Of a DNA stretch of 64,000 bases, positions 52,554 to 60,918 are shown in pieces. Location: the NCBI RefSeq assembly GCF_027946175.1, contig NZ_AP026671.1:1488001-1552000 (forward strand), given 5' to 3'. The position numbers were made by a program, and so were the translations under genes. Numbering within the stretch: position 1 is the stretch's first letter; each line of letters starts with the position of its first letter. Under the pieces are notes generated by a model. The model saw only the letters and a list, made by a program, of their open reading frames with translations, had not been told where the DNA came from and made no database searches. This DNA comes from Nitratiruptor tergarcus DSM 16512 (GTDB lineage Bacteria; Campylobacterota; Campylobacteria; Campylobacterales; Nitratiruptoraceae).

Positions 52554-53747
52554 ATGAGAATACTCCTTTATATATTGCTATTATCAGCTGTTCTTTTTGC
52601 AGATAAAATCGCTACGAGTTACCAAGGTACATCTGATTATAATGTCATTAGCAACAGCATTCTCAATACATATTTCACTATCGAAGAGACAAAAGGCGAT
52701 ATTCAAAGCTTGCGCTCTCTTCTAAAAAATCCCGCTACTTCATTAGCAGTTGTCCAAGAAGATATTATCAAAGATGTGATAAGAGAAGATTTTGCGCTCA
52801 AAGAAAGATTAAAAATTGTCTCTCCTCTTTATAGAGCAGCTATACTCATAATTACTCCTAAAAATAGTGAAATAAAAAATCTCAAAGACCTCTCCAATAG
52901 AAGAGTGATAGTTGATAGTGAAGGGAGTGGAGATTTTTATACCTTCCTCAATCTCCAAGAAAAATATACCATAACGCCAGAAATTTTTAATATCAAGAAG
53001 AATGAAGCTATAAAATATTTAAAACGAAGCAAAGCTGATGCCTTTTTCTATATAGGCAACATCAAAGATATTGCTTATCTCTACCCTTCTTACAATTTTA
53101 TTCCTGTAGTAGACAGCAATTATAAGCTGGGCTTTTTCGATATTGATAATAACAATAGCATAAGAACTGCATATCTAGATAAATTTTTACTCTCAACTAC
53201 ACAGAAAGAAAAGAGACTTCCAAAAACGGATCTCCACAAGCTCCTTGCAACACTTTTAGTAAAAGGAGAGAGAGAATATCTTTGTGGGTTTACAAGAAAT
53301 ACTCCAGTGCAGCTTGAAGATTATATCTATTTTGTCTGTGCTGAACATATTACACCACAACAAAAATCTCCTAGTATCACTCATGCTAAACATAAAAAGA
53401 AAATAGCAAAAAAACTTTATTACGATGATATAGAAGATATTACAATTTATCCTATAGCATTAAAAAACAAAAATTTTGACAATTATGGTACAAGTTATAT
53501 TGTCGAAAAAACTAAATTGGACAATGCTATAAAACTCATAAAAAAAGAGATTAAAGAGGATCCATCTTGCAAAATCGTCATTATTAGCAAAGGCAATGAA
53601 GCTGAAGCTATTGAGCATGCAAAACTTATTAACAGATATTTCAAAAAAGCCCACATTAAAAGAAAATATATTATTAATAAGGTTTTACCTATTCCATGTA
53701 ATGACAACTGTTTTTACAGCACAACCATAACATTTAAACAGTTATAA
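52554..53747 (+). CDS. Exported TAXI/NMT1-like binding protein
   Basis: 397 aa. Signal peptide, then a periplasmic-binding domain of TAXI type: SLAVVQEDIIKDVI, IVSPLYRAAILIITPKNSEI, LKDLSNRRVIVDSEGSGDF. No membrane transporter partner is in the operon. Residues about 270-397 are a second domain ending in a helix-sheet unit (EAEAIEHAKLINRYFKKAHI) that recalls OmpA-like peptidoglycan-binding ends, weakly. Its ligand is unknown, perhaps a fibre or peptidoglycan component. Encoded 3 bp after the CsgG-like gene. Confidence 0.68.
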   Translation: MRILLYILLLSAVLFADKIATSYQGTSDYNVISNSILNTYFTIEETKGDIQSLRSLLKNPATSLAVVQEDIIKDVIREDFALKERLKIVSPLYRAAILIITPKNSEIKNLKDLSNRRVIVDSEGSGDFYTFLNLQEKYTITPEIFNIKKNEAIKYLKRSKADAFFYIGNIKDIAYLYPSYNFIPVVDSNYKLGFFDIDNNNSIRTAYLDKFLLSTTQKEKRLPKTDLHKLLATLLVKGEREYLCGFTRNTPVQLEDYIYFVCAEHITPQQKSPSITHAKHKKKIAKKLYYDDIEDITIYPIALKNKNFDNYGTSYIVEKTKLDNAIKLIKKEIKEDPSCKIVIISKGNEAEAIEHAKLINRYFKKAHIKRKYIINKVLPIPCNDNCFYSTTITFKQL

Positions 53748-53749
53748 CG

Positions 53750-54286
53750 ATGTTTACAAATACTTTTATACTCTTTTTTCTCATATCGTCGTCTCTCTTT
53801 GGGTATGTTTTTGAAACGAATCCTATTAATAATAAAATAGATCAATTCAAAAAACAGCTTTTAGATACAAGAACTATCTCTAACAAAATATTCCGTGATC
53901 AGGTATTTAATAAAAAGGATTTTAAAAATTACAAATTTGAAAAAGTAGAGTTTATTCATTGTAATTTTAATGCAACCAATTTTCGCAATAGTAAATTTAA
54001 CAAAGTAGTTTTTAAAAACTGCACCATTTACAATAGTGACTTTAGATTGACTCTCATAAAATTTAGCAAATTTATAAAAAGTGAAATAAAGGTTTCCTAT
54101 TTCAATAATGCAAAATTACATTTTATAGACTTTATCTATTCAAAGTTACCAGGAACCAGTTTTGTACAAGCAACATTACATAATTGCAGATTTATAAAAA
54201 GCGATTTATCTTCAGCTATTTGGCCCAATGGGGAAAAATGTATGAAAGGAAGTTTTGAAAAATGTATCTATTTACAAAAAAGATAA
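53750..54286 (+). CDS. Exported pentapeptide-repeat protein
   Basis: 178 aa. Signal peptide (LFGYVFETN), then pentapeptide-repeat units A(D/N)LXX-like: NFNATNFRNSKF, NSDFRLTLIKFSKF and HNCRFIKSDLSSA. These form a right-handed quadrilateral beta-helix. It starts 2 bp after the binding-protein gene and overlaps the next gene by 25 bp. Exported pentapeptide-repeat proteins are not common, and here it sits among other predicted repeat or beta-helix proteins. Confidence 0.78.
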   Translation: MFTNTFILFFLISSSLFGYVFETNPINNKIDQFKKQLLDTRTISNKIFRDQVFNKKDFKNYKFEKVEFIHCNFNATNFRNSKFNKVVFKNCTIYNSDFRLTLIKFSKFIKSEIKVSYFNNAKLHFIDFIYSKLPGTSFVQATLHNCRFIKSDLSSAIWPNGEKCMKGSFEKCIYLQKR

Positions 54287-55002
54287 ACTTACTTGCAATT
54301 TTTTTGTTATTCATCGGAAATACACTCCTCTTTGCTGATAGCAACATCATCTCAAACAAGACAATAATATCTCCTGGTAGCGTTGTACATGGCAATACAG
54401 GAATCATTATTAACGGGAAAAAAGTATCGGCTCCTCATAAACAAGACTTAGCAAAAAGGATCGCAAAAAATATTCAATGCAGTTTTGACAAAGTAGTATT
54501 CAAAATAGATGGAATGACTCTTCATATACAAAATGGAGACAAAGAGTGCAAAATCATATATCCGCAAATACTAAAAAACGGGCTCAAAATAGCAAAGAAA
54601 ACTTTGGAGTTGAAAGACTCAAAAGAGATTGCTTATGGTGCGCCAATAGATTTATATATTCACAGTATTCATACCATTTCTCTTATTGGTGATATTTTTT
54701 TAAAAGTTGATAAAAAAATCGATACACTCAATCTTACAGTTCAAGGTGATGCAGACATTGAATTTAAAAATGCAGTTAATACCATTTCTTTAGATATAAT
54801 TGGAGATGCTCAAATTAAATTGCAAGATGTTCAAAAAGCTACTATTAACTACAGTGGGGATCTGTTTTTGGAAATAGAAAAGATTAAAACCTTAATATTA
54901 AAAGGGACAGGGGATGTGATTATCAGACCAGGAGATGAACATTTTACATTGATAAAATCTATAAATGGTGATTTACACATCATAAAAAAGGAGAAAAAGT
55001 GA
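54262..55002 (+). CDS. Exported DUF2807-like putative adhesin with GNTGI motif
   Basis: 246 aa. Signal peptide (NTLLFADS), then GSVVHGNTGIIINGKKV, which matches the GNAGI repeats two to four genes away. The C-terminal ~100 residues (IDTLNLTVQGDADIEFKNAV, SLDIIGDAQIKLQDV, TLILKGTGDVII) show the repeated short beta-strands of the DUF2807/head-GIN fold, found in surface adhesins. It overlaps the pentapeptide gene by 25 bp and the next by 4 bp. Confidence 0.75.
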   Translation: MYLFTKKINLLAIFLLFIGNTLLFADSNIISNKTIISPGSVVHGNTGIIINGKKVSAPHKQDLAKRIAKNIQCSFDKVVFKIDGMTLHIQNGDKECKIIYPQILKNGLKIAKKTLELKDSKEIAYGAPIDLYIHSIHTISLIGDIFLKVDKKIDTLNLTVQGDADIEFKNAVNTISLDIIGDAQIKLQDVQKATINYSGDLFLEIEKIKTLILKGTGDVIIRPGDEHFTLIKSINGDLHIIKKEKK

Positions 55003-55409
55003 ACATAAAGACTTTGAAAATATGGAGTATTATTGCGGTGCTCATTCTTTCAACCGGATGTGCCCCCTCTACATACCCTGCACACAAAAGTGCAAGCAAC
55101 GTTTTAAAAAGTATAAGCAATGAGTATATTATCAACAATATTCCATTAGATTATAAAGTCTCTATTGTCAGCTATAACTCCAAGTATACTAATGACCTTT
55201 TACATGTCTCTGTTGACATCAAAAATCATAAACAGGAGCAATATGAGCTAGAGTATCGATTTAGATGGTTCGATGATACCGGATTTGAAGTTGATGCAAC
55301 ACCTTGGCTGCCTCTTACACTCAATGCTATGGAGTATAAAACAATTCAAGGAATTGCTCATAGCCCTCAAGTCGAGTCTTTCAAATTTTATATAAGAGTA
55401 AAACAGTAA
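54999..55409 (+). CDS. YcfL family lipoprotein (DUF1425-like)
   Basis: 136 aa, GTG start after AAAAAGGAG. Lipobox LSTGCAPS (Cys21). The conserved core VDIKNHKQEQYELEYRFRWFDDTGFEV is the YcfL signature. YcfL lies upstream of LpoB in E. coli, as this gene does here (7-bp gap). Its role is unknown. The 5' end overlaps the DUF2807-like gene by 4 bp. Confidence 0.83.
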   Translation: MNIKTLKIWSIIAVLILSTGCAPSTYPAHKSASNVLKSISNEYIINNIPLDYKVSIVSYNSKYTNDLLHVSVDIKNHKQEQYELEYRFRWFDDTGFEVDATPWLPLTLNAMEYKTIQGIAHSPQVESFKFYIRVKQ

Positions 55410-55416
55410 AGGAGCG

Positions 55417-56064
55417 ATGATGAAAAGAAAAACCATTTATATATCTCTTATAATAGCAAGCATATTTGTTTCTGGATGTGCAGTAAGTAGTCAACCCCAC
55501 TATATTGATAAAGAAAAATTAGGCACATCTACACCGACAACTCTTGGTCTTGATTATGAAGATATTGAAAGAGCTTCACTGAAACTTGTAGATTCTATGC
55601 TACGCTCTCCCTACCTCAACAGAATGTATGAGACAAAAATGAAAAAAGAGGGAAAACCTCTTATTATGATGATTAGTGATTTTACGAACGATACCACACA
55701 GCGCCTCGATATTGACCAGATAGTCAAAAAAATACGTATAGCTCTTCTTAATAGTGGTAAATTTATTGTAACAACTGCTCTTAGAGCTGGAGGCCCGGAA
55801 GATAGAGCGACATTAGAGCTGAGAAAGCTTAGAAAAAATAAAGAGTTTAATCAAAAAACAATTGCAAAAAAAGGAACAGTTGTTGCTCCAGATTTAAGTT
55901 TATCTGGCAAAATCATTCAACGAGTCTCAAAACTGCCAAATGGTGAGCAACGAGTTGATTACTATATCCAAATGAGTCTTACTGATGTAACAAGTGGTTT
56001 GGCTTTTTGGGAAGGTGAAGAGGTTATTAGTAAAGCTGGTAGCTCTAAATCTGCACCATGGTAA
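55417..56064 (+). CDS. LpoB-like outer-membrane lipoprotein
   Basis: 215 aa. Lipobox VSGCAVSS. The mature region contains PLIMMISDFTNDTTQRLDID, LRAGGPEDRATLELRKLRKN, VAPDLSLSGKIIQRV and VDYYIQMSLTDVTSGLAFWEGEE, the LpoB/CsgG-like core. E. coli LpoB activates the peptidoglycan synthase PBP1B from the outer membrane. Without a PBP in view, a direct role in the secretion machine is equally possible. Confidence 0.83.
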   Translation: MMKRKTIYISLIIASIFVSGCAVSSQPHYIDKEKLGTSTPTTLGLDYEDIERASLKLVDSMLRSPYLNRMYETKMKKEGKPLIMMISDFTNDTTQRLDIDQIVKKIRIALLNSGKFIVTTALRAGGPEDRATLELRKLRKNKEFNQKTIAKKGTVVAPDLSLSGKIIQRVSKLPNGEQRVDYYIQMSLTDVTSGLAFWEGEEVISKAGSSKSAPW

Positions 56065-56078
56065 GAAAGGAGAATACC

Positions 56079-57443
56079 TTGAAAATATATAAAATTCTAT
56101 TACATTCTTTAATAACTAGTTCACTTCTTGTATCAATATCTTCAGCCAATGCATCACAAAATAGTATCAATCAGCAAGATATACAAGAGCAAAACAGCTT
56201 ATCTCAACCTATAGTTCCAACAGCCTCAGAGAAAATAGACGACTGGGCTGATGCATTTTTACAAAAAGTAGGAATTCCCTCTTTTGGGGAAGTAAATGGA
56301 AAATTTTTCTATTATGCACAAGAAGCAGTATCAATTCCTGCAACAGATCCCCAGTTTGGAAATGCTTTAGTCAATGCATATGATAAAGCTTTCTTTGCTA
56401 TTATGGAACAGTATGCAAAAGATATGTATGGTAGAGAAACAGTTAATGAAATAAGACATTTTTTTTCGGACTCTTCGACAAATGCAGCGAAAATTGAGTT
56501 ACCAAACAATTACACAAGAGGTTTTTGGGGAAAAATTCTAACAATTTTGGATAAAAATCTAGATGTAATTGATAAAACTCTCGATAAAAAGCTCATTGAA
56601 CTTGGAGTAGATCCTAAAGAATTGCAACACATGTCTCCAAAACAGAAAAAAGATCTCTTCAAAGATAAATTTATAAAAAATGTAATTACCAAAGCAAGCG
56701 GCGATGTTTCTGGTATTTTTACAATTCAATCAGCGTGGGCATCAGATAAAAATGGTAATTATGTAGTAGGTGTTATCGCTGTCGTCAGCCCTAAAACTAA
56801 ACAGATTGCAAAAGATATTAAATACCATAGAAAATCTCTCATTAAGGGCAAAGGAAGAGATATACAATCTTTAATTCCACACTCTCCACAAGAACTATCA
56901 AAAACACTAGGTACACGTCTTGTATATGATATCGATGGAACTCCAGCAATAATTTCTTATGGAATACAAAGCTATATTCCAAATAAAGATCACTATATCA
57001 ATGTGAGACTCAAACAAAATGCAAGAGAGGGTGCAATATCAAATGCTGATGCACAAATTGCAATGCTAGTAAATGGTTATCTAAGTACAAAAACATCAAG
57101 ACAAACAGGTGAAGAGATTAGAAAATATGTAGAACGAGAACTTAAACCAGACAGCGATACGATTGAAAAAACAATTAAAAATATAATCGATATTACAAAT
57201 AAACAAGCTCAAGCTCATGCATCCATGAATTTACAAGGAGTCAGTACAGTAAAAACATGGAGATATACTCTTCCAACAGGACAAAAATTGGTAGGTGCTG
57301 TGAGAGTCTGGAGATACGCGACACTGCAAAAAATTAATCAATTTAAAAAAGGGTACAAACAAACAAGTAAACATACAACAAACAAAAGTGGTAAAAGTGG
57401 ATTTGGAGAAAGCCAAATTGTAAATGATATCAATGATTTTTAA
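56079..57443 (+). CDS. Exported protein of unknown function
   Basis: About 454 aa. An ATG at 56058 opens the frame inside the LpoB-like gene, but a TTG at 56079 has GGAGAATACC at good spacing and gives a compact signal peptide (SLLVSISSANAS), so I prefer it. The body is mixed alpha/beta (FALVNAYDKAFF-like helices, NGNYVVGVIAVVSPKTKQIA, LGTRLVYDIDGTPAIISYG) with Lys/Ser-rich ends and a C-terminal VRVWRYATLQKINQF. I recognise no family. Tight spacing ties it to the operon. Confidence 0.7.
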   Translation: MKIYKILLHSLITSSLLVSISSANASQNSINQQDIQEQNSLSQPIVPTASEKIDDWADAFLQKVGIPSFGEVNGKFFYYAQEAVSIPATDPQFGNALVNAYDKAFFAIMEQYAKDMYGRETVNEIRHFFSDSSTNAAKIELPNNYTRGFWGKILTILDKNLDVIDKTLDKKLIELGVDPKELQHMSPKQKKDLFKDKFIKNVITKASGDVSGIFTIQSAWASDKNGNYVVGVIAVVSPKTKQIAKDIKYHRKSLIKGKGRDIQSLIPHSPQELSKTLGTRLVYDIDGTPAIISYGIQSYIPNKDHYINVRLKQNAREGAISNADAQIAMLVNGYLSTKTSRQTGEEIRKYVERELKPDSDTIEKTIKNIIDITNKQAQAHASMNLQGVSTVKTWRYTLPTGQKLVGAVRVWRYATLQKINQFKKGYKQTSKHTTNKSGKSGFGESQIVNDINDF

Positions 57444-57452
57444 AGGCTAACA

Positions 57453-58688
57453 ATGAAAAAATTCATAGTGCTTATTCTATTTTCTCTTTCCCTATTTGCA
57501 GGAATCAAAACAATTAGTGTCATAGCCCAAGGCTATGGTACTACTTATGATGAAGCTGTCAAAAATGCTTTGATTAATGCAGTTGGGCAAGTCAAAGGAA
57601 TAGCAATTTCAGCACGAAAAAGATTGCAGCGAAAAATTCACGAAGCTCATATATCTGTCAATGATTCGTATAAGGCATCAATTAAAGTTGCTGATAGGAC
57701 ATCCAATAGCATTTATAGTTCAACTGGGGGATTTATCAATAGCTATAAAATCATTTACGTTAAAAAAATCTCTCCTAAAGAGTATAAAGCAAAAGTCAAA
57801 GCCTACTTTGCAAAATATAGATCCCCCGGGCTCAATCCTCGCAATCGCCGCTCCTTAGCAGTGCTTCCTTTTGAATACAAAAAAAATTACACCCTCTATG
57901 GTATTTCAATCAATGGTAAAGCATTGTCTGATCGCATAACACAATCTATTGTCAATAAGATCACACAAACAAGAAAATTTACAGTGCTTGATAGACAAAA
58001 TAGCAAATATTACCAAGTGGAAAAAGATTTACTTACAAGTGGGGATAGCGATCCGGTTGAGCTTGCAAGACTTGGTAAAAGACTTGGAGCTGACTATTTT
58101 GTCATTGGCCAGATATTGGATTTTGGGGTAAATAAAAATATAGAAAGCAACTACTACACAGGAGAAAGTAGTTCAAAAAATGAAGCCTACGCTACCATAG
58201 CTTATAGGATATTAAATATACCAACCCAACAGATTAAATGGTCTGATACTATTGACATTGAGTTTGAACTTCCTCCTGCAAGAAGAGCGGAAAGTATCGT
58301 AGTAAAAGCAGGAGATAAAATTGCCCAGGTTTTAGTCGAGCAGATCATTTTTAATATCTATCCCCCTAAAATAGTAAGTATTAGTAGAGATAGAGTAGTG
58401 GTCAACATGGGTGGAAATTTTATACATACGGGGGAAAAATATGAAGTATATAAACTTGGTAAAAGACTATACGATCCCTACACAAAAGAGTCACTTGGAA
58501 GAGAAGAGATAAAAATTGGAACAGTGAAAATCACAAAAGTGCTTCCAAAAATCTCCTATGCAAAAGTAGTTGAAGGAAAAGTAAGAAAAGGTGCAATACT
58601 TAAAAAAATATCTACCCCAAAAGAAGATGATTCCAACAGTCAAAATGTGGGCAAAGAATCTATGTTTGATGAGATGTTTCACAAATAA
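57453..58688 (+). CDS. FlgT/CsgG-like periplasmic protein
   Basis: 411 aa. Signal peptide (SLSLFAGI). Residues about 20-125 match FlgT N-terminal/LPP20-type domains (IAQGYGTTYDEAVKNALINA, VGQVKGIAISARK). A TolB/CsgG-like middle follows (RSLAVLPFEYKKNYTLYG, GADYFVIGQILDFGV). The C-terminal domain with LYDPYTKESLGREEIKIGTV is FlgT_C-like. FlgT stabilises the flagellar outer ring in vibrios, but no flagellar genes lie here. It ends the exported operon 9 bp after the previous gene. Confidence 0.8.
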   Translation: MKKFIVLILFSLSLFAGIKTISVIAQGYGTTYDEAVKNALINAVGQVKGIAISARKRLQRKIHEAHISVNDSYKASIKVADRTSNSIYSSTGGFINSYKIIYVKKISPKEYKAKVKAYFAKYRSPGLNPRNRRSLAVLPFEYKKNYTLYGISINGKALSDRITQSIVNKITQTRKFTVLDRQNSKYYQVEKDLLTSGDSDPVELARLGKRLGADYFVIGQILDFGVNKNIESNYYTGESSSKNEAYATIAYRILNIPTQQIKWSDTIDIEFELPPARRAESIVVKAGDKIAQVLVEQIIFNIYPPKIVSISRDRVVVNMGGNFIHTGEKYEVYKLGKRLYDPYTKESLGREEIKIGTVKITKVLPKISYAKVVEGKVRKGAILKKISTPKEDDSNSQNVGKESMFDEMFHK

Positions 58689-58783
58689 TTGATACTCAAG
58701 TTGTTGATTTGAAAAGTTTCTTTTTGCCTACCCTTGGAGGATAAAAAAATGTAGATAGTTCTTCTCAATTTTTTCTTACACCA

Positions 58784-59371
58784 TTACCTATATGCGGGAA
58801 GATCCTCTTTTTTCACATCTCTCCATACATAAATGGTAGCTACAATAATAACAAATCCCAACAAGAAAAGCGATCCAACAGCTGCAGCACTCTTTGCTCT
58901 ACTTCCCTCTCCAAAAATATAGCCCACAAGAAGCATAAAACCTACCCAAATAATGTTGGCACTCAATGTAAAAGGGATAAAGTAACGCAAAGGCATGTGA
59001 GAAATTCCTGCTGGGATCGAAATATATTGCCCAAGTCCCGGAGTTAAAGGCGCTAAAAAAACCGATATTTTTCCATGGCGTGCAAAAAATTTAATCACTT
59101 TTTGAAAAAGTGCTTTTTGTCGATACTTCTTCACAAGCCATTTAGCCAAAAAGTAGTTTATGAGTGCGCCACTAAGAGATCCCAATGCTCCACTAAAAAG
59201 CAGCAGAAAAAAACTTTTTTTACCAATGGAAGCAAGATATCCTGTAGGAATGAGAACTATCTCACTTGGAACAGGAATAAAAGTTCCTACAAGCAACATA
59301 TAAAAATAGACTCCGACATATCCTAAACTATCAGCAAAATTTACAAGGAGTTGAATAATATGCTCTATCAA
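58784..59371 (-). CDS. DedA family membrane protein
   Basis: 195 aa. Five or so membrane segments, with the family motif FIPVPSEIVLIPTGYLAS and LAPLTPGLGQYISIPAG near the middle. DedA/UPF0056 proteins act as phospholipid flippases or affect envelope proton balance. A TTG start at 59371 overlaps the VIT stop (TTGA), and no in-frame ATG is closer. Confidence 0.88.
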   Translation of the reverse strand: MIEHIIQLLVNFADSLGYVGVYFYMLLVGTFIPVPSEIVLIPTGYLASIGKKSFFLLLFSGALGSLSGALINYFLAKWLVKKYRQKALFQKVIKFFARHGKISVFLAPLTPGLGQYISIPAGISHMPLRYFIPFTLSANIIWVGFMLLVGYIFGEGSRAKSAAAVGSLFLLGFVIIVATIYVWRDVKKEDLPAYR

Positions 59372-60219
59372 ATCTCTATCCCGAAATATCTATTGACAAC
59401 ATATCCAATTACAAATGATATGAGCGCTACACCAAATGTAATAACAAACATTTCCCTTACACGCTTGCTAAAATCCTCATCTTTTGCAACTGCAATGTAA
59501 AAATTATAGATAATTATCGCAAGAGTCGCAGACAAAAACATAAATGCAAGCCCTACTTTTGCCTTTACTACAAAGAAAAAAGGCGTTACGAGAAAAACTG
59601 TTGTAAGAATATATGCAAATCCCGTGTAGAGGGCATATTTTGAAGGTTTAATCCCACTATCTTGATTTTCTCTCGCTTCCAAATAGGCACTACCAGCCAT
59701 GGAAAGAGATGCTGCAACTCCCATTATTATTCCAGTTATACCAACATATTGAGCATTATTAAAAGCTAACGCAATACCTGTAAGCGTTCCAGTTAGCTCT
59801 ACGAGCGCATCATTCATCCCTAAAACTACTGCACCAGCATAGCGTAGTTTACTATCATTAAGGAGCGAGAGGAGTTTAGCTTCGTGCATATTCTCTTCAT
59901 CAAATATCTTTTTTGCTTCAGGATATTTCATAATAAGGCGTCTATAGAATGCTTGTGCTCTCTCCTCTCCTCTCTCCATCAACTTCAAAGCAAAACTGAG
60001 TCCAAAAAGTCTGGCTAAAAAAACATACCAAAGCACTACAAACTTTTGCGGTTTGAGATCTTTTCCTGTGATGTTTTTCCAAAATGTATAGTGCTCTTTC
60101 TCTTGCAATGCAATCTCTTGGAGAATCTTCTTGTTGTGAGGATCTTTTTGGAGTTTACTTAGCTCCATATAGATAAAAAACTCATTAATTTCATTTTGTT
60201 GCTGTTTGAGTGCCTCCAT
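59368..60219 (-). CDS. VIT1/CCC1 family transporter with ferritin-like domain
   Basis: About 283 aa. Residues about 1-80 form a ferritin-like helical pair (NEINEFFIYMELSKL, IALQEKEHYTFWKNI) with Glu and His ligands. The rest is the VIT1/CCC1 membrane part (LGMNDALVELTGTLTGIALA, GIIMGVAASLSMAGSAYLEA). Similar MbfA-like proteins move Fe or Mn across the inner membrane. A TTG opens the frame at 60222, but the ATG at 60219 has AAAGGAG at good spacing. The 5' end overlaps the sirtuin gene by 29 bp. Confidence 0.88.
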   Translation of the reverse strand: MEALKQQQNEINEFFIYMELSKLQKDPHNKKILQEIALQEKEHYTFWKNITGKDLKPQKFVVLWYVFLARLFGLSFALKLMERGEERAQAFYRRLIMKYPEAKKIFDEENMHEAKLLSLLNDSKLRYAGAVVLGMNDALVELTGTLTGIALAFNNAQYVGITGIIMGVAASLSMAGSAYLEARENQDSGIKPSKYALYTGFAYILTTVFLVTPFFFVVKAKVGLAFMFLSATLAIIIYNFYIAVAKDEDFSKRVREMFVITFGVALISFVIGYVVNRYFGIEI

Positions 60220-60898
60220 CAATCTCCTTTAATAAAATATCCAATGTATCAATTGCAGTTACTATATCTTCTTGAATAAAATAGCTAAAGTATTCATCTA
60301 TATACGTATCAAACTCTCCAAACATTGTTGTGCGTTTACGACGCTTTGGATCTATAAGAATTGATACTGGAAACTGCTGTGCTATGTCAGCTATATCAAT
60401 AACTGCTCCACTTGTACCTACAGCAATGAAAACGTCCGCTTTTGTTGTATAGAGATACCTATAGTTTGGTGCAACTTCACCAAATAGTATAACATTTGGC
60501 CGTACGCTTTTGCTGCCACAAAAGTGGCAAAGGTGAGGTTGCGGAGTATATCCAATGTCCCATATACTTTTACATTTATCACACCGCACCTCTGTGAGTT
60601 TACCATGCAAATGCACAGTCTCCTGCCCTGCTCTTTCACACAAGTCATCAACATTTTGTGTCAAATGCACACAATTTTGAAGCTTTGCAAAGTAATAATG
60701 GGCAGCATTTGGCTTATAACAAGCTAGCTCTTGACGTTTTTTATCAAAAAATGCGATAACCTTTTGAGGATTGCGAAGCCATGCATCATGCGTAGCTACC
60801 TCCTCAATTGCTACCTCATCCCATAGCCCATCATCTCTGTATGTTGGAATTCCACTTGGAGCACTGAGGCCTGCTCCACTTAAAAGATATATTTTCAT
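60191..60898 (-). CDS. cobB: Sir2 family NAD-dependent protein deacylase
   Basis: 235 aa. NAD-binding LLSGAGLSAPSGIPTYRD, catalytic TQNVDDL and VHLHGKL, and two zinc CxxC pairs (RCDKCKS, LCHFCGS). It removes acyl groups from protein Lys using NAD. It overlaps the VIT gene by 29 bp and is divergent from 60919 by only 20 bp. Confidence 0.95.
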   Translation of the reverse strand: MKIYLLSGAGLSAPSGIPTYRDDGLWDEVAIEEVATHDAWLRNPQKVIAFFDKKRQELACYKPNAAHYYFAKLQNCVHLTQNVDDLCERAGQETVHLHGKLTEVRCDKCKSIWDIGYTPQPHLCHFCGSKSVRPNVILFGEVAPNYRYLYTTKADVFIAVGTSGAVIDIADIAQQFPVSILIDPKRRKRTTMFGEFDTYIDEYFSYFIQEDIVTAIDTLDILLKEIDGGTQTATK

Positions 60899-60904
60899 AA
60901 ATAT

Positions 60905-60912
60905 ATTATAAT
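60905..60912. promoter_or_regulatory. Overlapping divergent -10 boxes
   Basis: ATTATAAT contains TATAAT on both strands (60907-60912 plus, 60905-60910 minus). The two start codons (60898 minus, 60919 plus) lie 7 bp from their boxes and lack Shine-Dalgarno sites, so leaderless mRNAs are possible. Confidence 0.35.
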
Positions 60913-60918
60913 TGAGTT

